Positions 34,201-40,720 of a stretch of DNA of 64,000 nt are shown here, piece after piece (position 1 is the stretch's first letter; every line of letters starts with the position of its first letter). The DNA is from Blastococcus haudaquaticus (lineage in GTDB: Bacteria; Actinomycetota; Actinomycetes; Mycobacteriales; Geodermatophilaceae). The notes under the pieces are model-generated. The model saw nothing but the letters and a program-made list of their open reading frames with translations, did no database searches and had not been told where the DNA came from. The translations under genes were made by a program, and so were the position numbers. The stretch spans positions 806,001-870,000 of the forward strand of contig NZ_OCNK01000003.1 in the NCBI RefSeq assembly GCF_900230285.1, given 5' to 3'.

Positions 34201-35605
34201 CACGCTCGCGGCCGCGGTCGGCGGGCGGTGCTCGGCTGCCGACGTGCACCTCTACGGCCTGGACTGCGGGAACGGCGCCCTGCTGCCCCTGACCGACCTG
34301 CCCCACTGCGGCGCCGTCGTGCAGCGCACGCAGACCGAACGGGCCGTCCGCCTGTTCGACCGCCTCAAGAAGGAGCTCGACCGCCGGCAGCAGGTGCTCG
34401 CCGACGGCGGGTACGCCGACATCACCGAGCAGCGGCGCGGTGCTCCGGCGGAGGAGAGGCTGCCGCACATCGTGCTGCTGCTGGACCGGTGGGAGGGCTT
34501 CACGCCCACGCTCGGCGAGGTCGACGGGGGCCGGCTCACCGACGTCCTCATGGCGATCGTGCGCGAAGGGGCCTCGGCCGGGATCTCCGCGGTCATCACC
34601 GGGGACCGTTCGCTGGGGACGTCGCGGCTGGCCTCGCTCACCGACAACAAGCTCGTCCTGCGGCTGGCCGACCGTGGTGACTACCCCCTGGTCGGCCTGA
34701 GCTCGCGGCTGGTCCCGGCCCAGGTGCCGCCCGGCCGTGGCTTCACCGTCGACGGCACCGTCGAGACCCAGGTGGCGCTGCTGTCGGCCGACGACTCCGG
34801 TCAGGGCCAGGCGGCCGTCCTGGCCGAGATCGCCAAGGCGGCCCACGTCCGCGACGCCGTGCTGCCCCGCGCGGCGCGGCCGTTCCGCGTGGACGTGCTG
34901 CCCTCCCGCATCTCCTTCGACCAGGCCTGGGACATGCGCCCGCGCGATGCCGGGCCGCTGTTCGCCCTCGTCGGCGTCGGCGGTGACGAGCTCGCCGGGA
35001 CCGGGCCGGACCTGGGCGCGGGCAGCGGTCCGGCGTTCGTGGTCGCGGGGCCCGCCCGCGCCGGCAAGAGCTCGGCCCTCGCGGTGATGGCCGAGTCGCT
35101 GCTGCGGCAGGGGGCGGCCGTCGTCCTCGGCACGCCCAAGGCCTCGCCGCTGCGGGCGCTGGCCGGTCGGGACGGGGTGCTCGGCGTCGTCGAGGACGCG
35201 AGCGCGCCGGCCGATCGCTGGCGGGAGCTGCTGGCGGCCGACCCGGACCGCCCGCTCGTCGTCCTGCTTGACGACGGCGACGTGTTCCGCGACTGCCCCG
35301 CGTCGGAGGTGTTCCGCGAGATCGTCAAGGGCGGTGCGGGACCGGGCCGGAGCCTGGTGCTCGCGGGCAACGCCGACAGCATCTGCACCGGTCTGTCGGG
35401 GTGGCAGGTGGACGCCAAGCGGTCGCGGCAGGGCCTGCTGCTCAGCCCGCAGGGGAGCACCGACGGCGACCTCATCGGGGTGCGTATCCCGCGCAGCGTC
35501 GTCGGGCAGCCGGTGCAACCGGGGCGCGGCCTGCTGCACCTGGGCGACAGCGCGCCGCTCACCGTCGCCGTCCCGACACCGCCGGCGATCGGGGAGCCGT
35601 CGTGA
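31229..35605 (+). CDS. FHA-FtsK/SpoIIIE secretion ATPase, EssC-like (type VII-like core)
   Basis: A 1458-residue motor. Residues 1-75 resemble a ubiquitin-like/YukD-type fold. A canonical FHA domain spans about 95-175 (LGRSSS from 111, SRRHA, SSNGT). Two membrane helices lie at about 230-268, followed by three RecA-like domains. Domain 1 has intact Walker A GTTGAGKS (646-653) and Walker B IDEF (755-758). Domain 2 has GSPKSGRS (980-987) with Arg for Lys. Domain 3 has GPARAGKS (1274-1281). The order FHA-TM-TM-three ATPases and the segment DGPHGLVAGTTGAGKSE follow Firmicute EssC. The GTG start is 13 bp after the kinase; the stop overlaps the next start. Confidence 0.93.
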   Translation: MRLQVTVGQADGSVIDAAVDVDDDLPVSKVAATLGQVAGVRPEGLFVAGEQLDDDQPVGETALVDGSVVHLCADAVPAGQLLPPARGWQLRVVSGPGSGLVAELPVGSYELGRSSSFGFSDRSMSRRHATLEVTADGATLTDLGSSNGTLVEGTPVGEEPVPVEPGQVFQLGDTQFAIVPATASDAAVEPAGPGTRAFVRAPRLLPSQRVVKVQLPAEPRAREPRRFPLVMVLAPLVIGIVLAIVLRSPLYLMFAVASPVMMVSNTVADRRQTAREDRRAREEYEAELAKAQERIATALAEETVRRRDGHPDAAAVLLTAVLPLKRLWERRRTDPDALSLRLGAADLPAEVVVTDRNGTEPAEGERTVRAVPATVPLRESGVLGLAGPAEPLAGLLRWVVLQLAVHHPPRDLALTLLAPRGRADWNWVRWLPHARPADGEGPVAFIGNDPETVTARVAELVALVKARRDATPTGGRIEAASFPAHVLVVHGFRALRTTPGLAQVLQDGPAVGVYAICADEEERFLPEAATATAVFDREDDALVDVRRSGHDPVRGVLAEPVSAELADAAARALAPLRDVSVEDDDAVLPDSVRLLDVLGLEPPTVDDVRARWQLEGRTTRMVVGSGLHGPFTLDLRSDGPHGLVAGTTGAGKSELLQTMIASLAVGNRPDALNFVLVDYKGGSAFKDCVHLPHTVGMVTDLDAHLVERALTSLGAELKFREHWLAAAGVKDIDDYLELQAREPDRPSLPRLLIVIDEFASMARELPDFVTGLVNVAQRGRSLGIHLVLATQRPSGVVSPEIRANTNLRISLRVTDGADSSDVLDAPDAARIPKSAPGRGFARLGHGGLVPFQAGRIGGRRPGQGAVAAAVPFVVPLGWHQVGYAAPQKPAAASRVSDVEVTDLSVLVEAIRGASVAEDVPAQRSPWLEALPQRLTVAELDVPEADGTLHLPFGAQDLPARQERRVAAFDPATDGHLLVIGSPKSGRSQVLRTLAAAVGGRCSAADVHLYGLDCGNGALLPLTDLPHCGAVVQRTQTERAVRLFDRLKKELDRRQQVLADGGYADITEQRRGAPAEERLPHIVLLLDRWEGFTPTLGEVDGGRLTDVLMAIVREGASAGISAVITGDRSLGTSRLASLTDNKLVLRLADRGDYPLVGLSSRLVPAQVPPGRGFTVDGTVETQVALLSADDSGQGQAAVLAEIAKAAHVRDAVLPRAARPFRVDVLPSRISFDQAWDMRPRDAGPLFALVGVGGDELAGTGPDLGAGSGPAFVVAGPARAGKSSALAVMAESLLRQGAAVVLGTPKASPLRALAGRDGVLGVVEDASAPADRWRELLAADPDRPLVVLLDDGDVFRDCPASEVFREIVKGGAGPGRSLVLAGNADSICTGLSGWQVDAKRSRQGLLLSPQGSTDGDLIGVRIPRSVVGQPVQPGRGLLHLGDSAPLTVAVPTPPAIGEPS

Positions 35606-36195
35606 CTCCCGGCGGTAGCCCGGAGCGCTACGAGCTCGTCGTGCCCGACGGGTGGTGGGCGATCGACCTCGATCCCGGACGCCGGGAGGCGAACGTCGCG
35701 GCACTGGTGGAGCAGCAGTGGCGCGGCATCGACGACGCCCCGCTGCTCAAGGCGCAGGCCCGCGAGGAGCTGGTCCGGCGGGCCGAGGAGGCCGCCCGGG
35801 TCGGCGGCCGGCAGCTGTTCCTGTCCGTCGGCACCCTGGCGGGCGTGCCGCTGTCGGCGTCCCTGCTGGTCAGCACCGTGCCGCTGGCGACGCCGGGGGA
35901 GCTCACCGAGCTCGCGGAGTCGCGCCGCGAGGCCGGGCTGGACGTGGGGCACGTGGCGCTGCCGGCCGGGCCGGCGCTGCGCACGCGCTGGCGGGAGGCA
36001 TCGGTGGAGGGGCCGGACCAGCCGACCACCACCTGCCTGGACCTGCACGTGCCCGTGCCCTCGGAGCCGCGGGTGCTGCTCCTGCAGTTCCGTACGCCGA
36101 TGGAGCCGCTGGCGGACGCGCTGGTCGACGTCTTCGACGCGATCGCCGGCACGCTCCGCTGGTCCTCGGTACCCGGGCGCTCCGGTCGCCGCTGA
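35602..36195 (+). CDS. Unknown cytoplasmic protein of the type VII-like locus (paralogue of the 39282 gene)
   Basis: A 197-residue protein without signal or membrane helix. It starts with a beta strand and a PDGWWAIDLDPGRRE motif, followed by a helix with EQQWRGIDDAPLL, then beta strands ending in CLDLHVPVPSEPRVLLLQFRTP and a final helix EPLADALVDVFDAIAGTL. The gene at 39282 has the same arrangement. No known domain is recognised; a chaperone-like or structural role is a guess. The GTGA overlap with the ATPase stop implies coupling. Confidence 0.7.
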   Translation: MTPGGSPERYELVVPDGWWAIDLDPGRREANVAALVEQQWRGIDDAPLLKAQAREELVRRAEEAARVGGRQLFLSVGTLAGVPLSASLLVSTVPLATPGELTELAESRREAGLDVGHVALPAGPALRTRWREASVEGPDQPTTTCLDLHVPVPSEPRVLLLQFRTPMEPLADALVDVFDAIAGTLRWSSVPGRSGRR

Positions 36196-36207
36196 CGCGT
36201 GCGTCGA

Positions 36208-36230
36208 TAGGATTTCGTCGGTTCCGACGG
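36208..36230 (+). promoter_or_regulatory. Possible internal promoter and small hairpin before the Esx-like gene
   Basis: TAGGAT at 36208-36213 fits a -10 hexamer. CGTCGG-TT-CCGACG (36217-36230) forms a short stem just before the GGGGAGAGGG ribosome-binding site. No clear -35 is seen. This 47-bp gap is one of the few inside the operon. Confidence 0.3.
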
Positions 36231-36242
36231 GGAGAGGGTGGG

Positions 36243-36536
36243 ATGAGCGACAGGTTGGTCGTCGACCTCGCGGCGTTGGAGGAGGCCGGCCGTCAGCTGG
36301 ACTCGCTCGGCCGGGAGTTCCAGCAGGCCGGTGACATCGCCGACGACGCCCGCGCCGCCGTGGGGCACGCCGGGTTGTCCAGCCGGCTGGGCGAGTTCGT
36401 CGACGGGTGGAAGGTGCGTCGCGAGGACTACCTCGAGGACATGACCTACCTGGCCGAGCTCACCCACCAGGCGGCCAGCACCTACCGCGAGGTGGACGAC
36501 CAGCTGGCCGCCGCCTTCGAGGAGACGGGCCAGTGA
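36243..36536 (+). CDS. Esx/WXG100-size helical protein of the type VII-like locus
   Basis: A 97-residue protein predicted as a two-helix hairpin, like Esx proteins secreted by type VII systems as dimers. It starts SDRLVVDLAALEEAGRQLDS, and the turn region VGHAGLSSRLGEFVDGWKVRRED has Trp but not the WxG order. The second helix ends TYREVDDQLAAAFEE, similar to the Esx YxxxD/E export motif. ATG at 36243 follows a good ribosome-binding site. Its stop overlaps the start of the large downstream gene (GTGA), as expected for a partner/substrate pair. Confidence 0.75.
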   Translation: MSDRLVVDLAALEEAGRQLDSLGREFQQAGDIADDARAAVGHAGLSSRLGEFVDGWKVRREDYLEDMTYLAELTHQAASTYREVDDQLAAAFEETGQ

Positions 36537-37996
36537 GCCGCAGGCCCACCGACTGGTCGCCCCTGGCCGGCAGCGACCCCGTCCCGGGGGACCCCGACGA
36601 GGTGGAGCGCGTCGGCAACCGGTACGTGAACACCGCCGAGGCGCTGCAGCAGCAGGCGGCCCGGCTGCGCGCCCTCGCGAGCGACCGGAGCTGGGAGAGC
36701 GACGCGGGGGAGAACTGGCGGCACCAGGGCCGGGAGGTCGCCGAGAAGCTCGACAAGGTGGTCGGCCGCTACGACAAGGTCGGTCGCGCGCTGCGCACCT
36801 ACGGCGGGCAGCTCCGGTCGGCGCAGAGCCAGGCCGACCGCGCGCTCGACCTCGCCCAGGACGCCGAGCGCCGGGCGCGTGCGGCCGACACCGCGCGCCG
36901 CGAGGAGGTCCGGCGGCACGCGTCCGCGCCGCCGGAGACCCCGCCGCCGGACACCTCGCACCTCGACCGGCAGGCGGGCCAGGCCGCCGACGACCTGGCG
37001 CGTGCCCGCACCCAGATGCAGGCCGCCCGGTCCGCTCGCGACAGCGCCGCGGAGACGGCGGCCGGGTCGATCGAGGGCATCACCGGCAGCGACGGCCTGA
37101 ACGACGGCCGCTTCGCGGGTGTCGGAAAGGTCTTCGGGGACGCCGTCGAATGGGTCGACCGGAACCTCAAGGCGATCACCGACCTGGCCAGCACGATCGC
37201 GATGGTCGCCGGTCTGCTGGCCCTGGCGGTCGGCTGGATCCCGGTGATCGGCCAGATCGCCGCCGCCGTGCTCACCGGGATCGCCGCGCTCGCCTCGCTC
37301 ATCGCGCTGGCCGGCTCCCTGGTGATGGCCCTGCAGGGGCGCGGCAGCTGGCTCGACGTCGGGCTGGCGGCCTTCTCCCTCGTCACCCTGGGGATGGGCC
37401 GCGCCGCCCTCGCCGGCGTCAAGGTGGGTGCCCGGGGCATGCGTGCGGCAGCGCAGTCGGCCAAGACCGACGAGCTCGTGTCCGCGGCCGTGGCCGCCCG
37501 CGGCGGCGCGCACGTCGGCGGGAAGACGTTGCGCCGCATGACCATCGCCGCCCGGCGGCAGGCCAAGGCCGAGCCCGGCATGGGGCTCACCCGCGACCAG
37601 GTCGCCGACGGGCTCTCCCACGCGGCCACGCGGCGGCCCACCGGTCTCGCGGCGGCGTTCAACCCGGTCACCATCGCCCGGGAGACCGGTCAGGGACTCG
37701 CCGACCTGGGGCGCTACGCCGCTCCGGTCAACTGGGGCCACACCGCCACGCTCGTGCGCGGCGGGTCGGCCGGCAGCCCGCTGCTCGACGACGCGGCACG
37801 GCTCGAGACGTCGATCGCCCAGCAGCTGTCCCCGGCCGCGCAGAATCTGCCCGGCGTGAGTGCCTACGCCAATTCCCTGCAGTGGCAGATGGGCACCCTC
37901 ACCGGCGCGACGCTCGCGCCGGTGGCCAGCGACACCGCCGACAAGGCCGGACTGCTGGACGGGCTCAAGGAACGCACCATCACCCCGCCGAAGTGA
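36533..37996 (+). CDS. Large candidate type VII substrate with Esx-like N-terminus and hydrophobic middle
   Basis: A 487-residue protein. The N-terminal part is helical, with DRSWESDAGENWRHQGREVAEKL near residue 50, like the W-containing turn of WXG proteins. Coiled coil continues to about 185. A strongly hydrophobic segment follows (about 220-265: ITDLASTIAMVAGLLALAVGW and AAAVLTGIAALASLIALAGS). The C-terminal 220 residues have no recognised toxin motif. Large LXG/WXG-fronted proteins with a hydrophobic middle are known type VII effectors, but it could equally be a structural component. It is coupled to both neighbours by GTGA overlaps. Confidence 0.7.
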   Translation: MSRRPTDWSPLAGSDPVPGDPDEVERVGNRYVNTAEALQQQAARLRALASDRSWESDAGENWRHQGREVAEKLDKVVGRYDKVGRALRTYGGQLRSAQSQADRALDLAQDAERRARAADTARREEVRRHASAPPETPPPDTSHLDRQAGQAADDLARARTQMQAARSARDSAAETAAGSIEGITGSDGLNDGRFAGVGKVFGDAVEWVDRNLKAITDLASTIAMVAGLLALAVGWIPVIGQIAAAVLTGIAALASLIALAGSLVMALQGRGSWLDVGLAAFSLVTLGMGRAALAGVKVGARGMRAAAQSAKTDELVSAAVAARGGAHVGGKTLRRMTIAARRQAKAEPGMGLTRDQVADGLSHAATRRPTGLAAAFNPVTIARETGQGLADLGRYAAPVNWGHTATLVRGGSAGSPLLDDAARLETSIAQQLSPAAQNLPGVSAYANSLQWQMGTLTGATLAPVASDTADKAGLLDGLKERTITPPK

Positions 37997-39285
37997 GCGA
38001 GCCCATCGCCGAGGGCATGTCCGCCTCCGAGTCGGCCGCGGCAGGGTCGACCGCGTCGCCGGCCGTGCGCCTCGTGGGACGGGGCCTGCCCAACCGGGCC
38101 GTAGTCCGCGGCGCCCGGGTGGAGTCCGTGCCCGGGACGCTGCTCGTCAGCCGGGACGGCCGCACGCTGCGGACGTTCACCGTCGGCCCGCAGGGGGACG
38201 TGGTGGCGGCCGCGCACCTGGGCGGGCCGCTGCTCGCCGACATCGCGCCGCACTCGCTGGGCGCCGTCGACCTGCTGGACGCCGACGAGCACCGGGTGGC
38301 CCGCTTCGACCTCCGCGACTGGGTGCCGGAGGCCGACGAGCTGACCCGGTCCCGCGACGCGCTGGAGCGCTCGGGCCTGGTGCCGCTCCTCGAGCACGCC
38401 GGGCTGGCCCTGCGACCGGTCCCGGCCTCGGGGCTGGCCGCCGCCCTCGACGCCCGCCCGCCGTCGGTCGCGCCGTGGCGAGGGCTGCCGGTCGCCTACA
38501 CCGTGCTGCGCACGGTCGCCGTGGTGCTCGCGGTCGGAGCGCTGCTCGTGTCGATCTTCGCCACGCCGCCGGACGTGCTGTGGTGGGCCGCGAGCGCCGG
38601 GCTGCTGATCAGCACGCTGGCGGCGGGCGGGCTCTGGCTGCGGGCGGTGGTGGCCGACCGTCTCCCGACGAATGGCGTCCCCGAGCTCCGGCCGCGCCCG
38701 GCCGGCGCTGCCAGCCGCAGGTTCCGCCGGACGGCGAGGCTGCGCGCTGAGCCCGGCGAGGTCGTGCTGCTCGACGGGCTCGGCCGGGAACGCCGCCTGC
38801 CGAGGACCGGGCCGTTCGCGGTGACGTCGGCCGCCGTGGTCCGCGACGGCACCCCGAACGCCCAGCTGGAGCTGCGCACCGCGGCCGGCGTTCCCCGGGC
38901 GACGCTCCCGTGGGACCACTGGTTCGGCGGGGAGGGCGGCCGGGAGGCGCTCGACGAGTGGTGCGCGGCGGCCGCCCTGCCGCTGGAGCGCCGGGCGGCG
39001 CCGGCCCGGCGTCACCGGACGGAGGAGGAGGCAGCCCGCATGATCTACGCGCCGCCGATCCGGGAGATCGTGGCCGCCTCCACGTGGCCGCACGGGCTCC
39101 CCGGCCAGGCCGCCGTCTGGCAGACCGCGCCGTTCGCGTTCTTCCTGCTCCTCTACTCCTACGCGGGTTCGCCCGCGGGCGTGCCGTGGGTGCTGGTGGC
39201 CACGGTGCTGCTGACGGCCGGCGTGCAGTGCGCGCGGCTGCTGGCCCGGCGGATCTGGCTCGACGTCCCGGTCCGGTCGTCGTGA
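37993..39285 (+). CDS. Membrane protein of the type VII-like locus, unknown family
   Basis: A 430-residue protein with a soluble N-terminal part (about 1-165; VPGTLLVSRDGRTLRTFTVGP looks beta-rich). A helix pair follows at about 170-218 (VLRTVAVVLAVGALLVSIFAT, LLISTLAAGGLWLRAVV), then a second beta-rich soluble part and two C-terminal helices (APFAFFLLLYSYAGS, WVLVATVLLTAGVQCARLL). No match to EccB, EccD, EccE, EssA or EssB by eye. As the only multi-helix protein besides the ATPase it may belong to the membrane complex. GTGA overlaps join it to both neighbours. Confidence 0.7.
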   Translation: MSEPIAEGMSASESAAAGSTASPAVRLVGRGLPNRAVVRGARVESVPGTLLVSRDGRTLRTFTVGPQGDVVAAAHLGGPLLADIAPHSLGAVDLLDADEHRVARFDLRDWVPEADELTRSRDALERSGLVPLLEHAGLALRPVPASGLAAALDARPPSVAPWRGLPVAYTVLRTVAVVLAVGALLVSIFATPPDVLWWAASAGLLISTLAAGGLWLRAVVADRLPTNGVPELRPRPAGAASRRFRRTARLRAEPGEVVLLDGLGRERRLPRTGPFAVTSAAVVRDGTPNAQLELRTAAGVPRATLPWDHWFGGEGGREALDEWCAAAALPLERRAAPARRHRTEEEAARMIYAPPIREIVAASTWPHGLPGQAAVWQTAPFAFFLLLYSYAGSPAGVPWVLVATVLLTAGVQCARLLARRIWLDVPVRSS

Positions 39286-39854
39286 CCGAGCACCTGGAGA
39301 TGGAGCTGGAGCCCGATCCCGGCTGGTTCGAGGTGCCCGAGGAGGGCGCCGACCTGGAGGAGTGGTCGCTCGACCTGGTCCGGAGGCTGGCCGGGCCGGA
39401 GAACGACCCGGAGGCCATCGGCGCGTCCGCCGCCGTCGTCGCCGAGCACGCCCGGGCGGCGCACGACCTGCTCGTGGAGCTCGCCTTCGTCTTCCTGCCC
39501 GAGCCGCTCGCGCCGGTGGTGGCCACCTGCCACATCGAGCTGGTCTTCGGCCCGGCCGGGGACATGCCCGATCCTCCCGAGGTGCACCGCAGCCTCGCTC
39601 TGCGCCGGGACGACCACCTGGAGGACCCCGAGGTGGGGGAGCGCCTCCTGCAGGCGGGGCGGTCGGTGCGGCAGCACGTCCTCGTCACCGAGGAGGACCG
39701 GGTGACCGAACGCGTCACCCACGTGGTGTTCGTGCCCGAGCTCGAGGACGCCCTGGTGCGGATCACCACGTGGTGGCGGGCGCTCGCCCTGGGCGACGCC
39801 CTCGTCGAGCAGGCCGACCGGATGGCGGCCGCGCTGGTCCTGCGCACCTCCTGA
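39282..39854 (+). CDS. Unknown cytoplasmic protein of the type VII-like locus (paralogue of the 35602 gene)
   Basis: A 190-residue acidic protein starting with a strand and PDPGWFEVPEEGADLEEW, comparable to PDGWWAIDLDPG in the 35602 product. It ends with strands ERVTHVVFVPELEDALVRITTWW and helix ALGDALVEQADRMAAALV, also matching. No signal peptide, and no known family. It is the last gene of the operon and is followed by a hairpin terminator. Confidence 0.68.
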   Translation: MTEHLEMELEPDPGWFEVPEEGADLEEWSLDLVRRLAGPENDPEAIGASAAVVAEHARAAHDLLVELAFVFLPEPLAPVVATCHIELVFGPAGDMPDPPEVHRSLALRRDDHLEDPEVGERLLQAGRSVRQHVLVTEEDRVTERVTHVVFVPELEDALVRITTWWRALALGDALVEQADRMAAALVLRTS

Positions 39855-39873
39855 CCGGCTCAGGACGCGACGA

Positions 39874-39904
39874 AGGGCCGCCCCGCGCGTGCGGGAGCGG
39901 CCCT
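39874..39904. terminator. Bidirectional terminator hairpin
   Basis: AGGGCCGCCCCGC pairs with GCGGGAGCGGCCCT across loop GCGT with one bulge. It lies between the convergent end of the type VII-like operon and the esx-like gene. Confidence 0.75.
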
Positions 39905-39923
39905 CCGGAGGACGAGCGGGCGA

Positions 39924-40220
39924 TCAGCGACCGAGGGCGCTGGCCAGCTGGGTGTCGGCGTCGCGGAAGGTGGCGGCGGCCTGGTTGAGGTACTGGGCCA
40001 TGCCGTCGAGCCCGGCGATCATGTTCTTGGCGCCGGTGTTGAACTCGTCGTAGGACGCCTGGAAGCTCTTGCTGGAGCTGTCGGTGACGTAGCCCTCGGC
40101 CACGAGCTGGTCGACGAGGCTCTTGAGCTGCCCGAGCATGCCGTCGATCTCGGTGCGCCCGTTGGTCAGCCGGCCGGCCGCATCTTCCATCTGCTGGTAG
40201 GTGACGTTGACGTTCGCCAT
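39924..40220 (-). CDS. WXG100 family Esx-like protein
   Basis: A 98-residue protein with the ESX helical-hairpin pattern. It starts MANVNVTYQQMEDAAGRLTNGRTEIDGMLGQLKSLV, and the second half FQASYDEFNTGAKNMIAGLDGMAQYLNQAAATFRDADTQLASAL is very typical of actinobacterial WXG100 proteins. The central turn reads EGYVTDSSS, so the Trp-x-Gly itself is replaced. It probably is secreted by the adjacent ATPase, alone or with the 36243 product. It has its own promoter region and runs convergent to the operon. Confidence 0.85.
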   Translation of the reverse strand: MANVNVTYQQMEDAAGRLTNGRTEIDGMLGQLKSLVDQLVAEGYVTDSSSKSFQASYDEFNTGAKNMIAGLDGMAQYLNQAAATFRDADTQLASALGR

Positions 40221-40405
40221 GTGAGTCCAATCAGGAGCGGAACGGATACCGATCGGACCGTAACAGCAGGTCATGTCGCACGCTCCCCCTGTTCCCCGTC
40301 CTGTGGACGGCCCCGGCCGCCGCGCTGGAGTCGCGTGCCGTCGTCGTCCCCTGTTGGCTGGGCGGCGAGGCGCCGGCAGCGGAGCCCGGGACACGGAGGT
40401 GCGGC

Positions 40406-40717
40406 GTGGTGCACAGGCTCGTGGTCAGCTACGGACAGCCGGCGGACCCCGCCGCGTTCGACGCCCACTACCGCGACACGCATGCGCCGCTGGCCCGGCA
40501 GATGCCCGGCCTGGTCCGCTACACCTACGGCCACCCCCGGACCCTCGACCCGGAGCAGCCCGCGCCGTACCTGGTCGCCGAGCTCGACTTCGACTCGGAG
40601 AAGGCGATGGGGGAGGCGTTCCGGTCGCCGGAGGGACAGGCGGCGTCCGCGGACGTGCCGACGTTCGCCAGCGGCGGCGCCACGATGACCTCCTTCGACG
40701 TGCTGACGGTGAGCTGA
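40406..40717 (+). CDS. EthD family protein
   Basis: A 103-residue ferredoxin-like (dimeric alpha+beta barrel) protein. Family features are VHRLVVSYGQPADPAAFDAHYRDTHAPLARQMPGL near the N-terminus and ELDFDSEKAMGEAFRSPEGQAASADVPTFA. EthD proteins accompany oxidative degradation genes, and their role is unclear. GTG at 40406 follows GGAGGTG. It lies 3 bp before the ThDP enzyme gene, with which it is probably expressed. Confidence 0.83.
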   Translation: MVHRLVVSYGQPADPAAFDAHYRDTHAPLARQMPGLVRYTYGHPRTLDPEQPAPYLVAELDFDSEKAMGEAFRSPEGQAASADVPTFASGGATMTSFDVLTVS

Positions 40718-40720
40718 CCG

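Noticed and set aside
31097-35704. 1535-residue open frame on the minus strand opposite the FHA-FtsK ATPase
   Set aside because: Antisense shadow of a gene with intact FHA and Walker motifs; the product is low-complexity.
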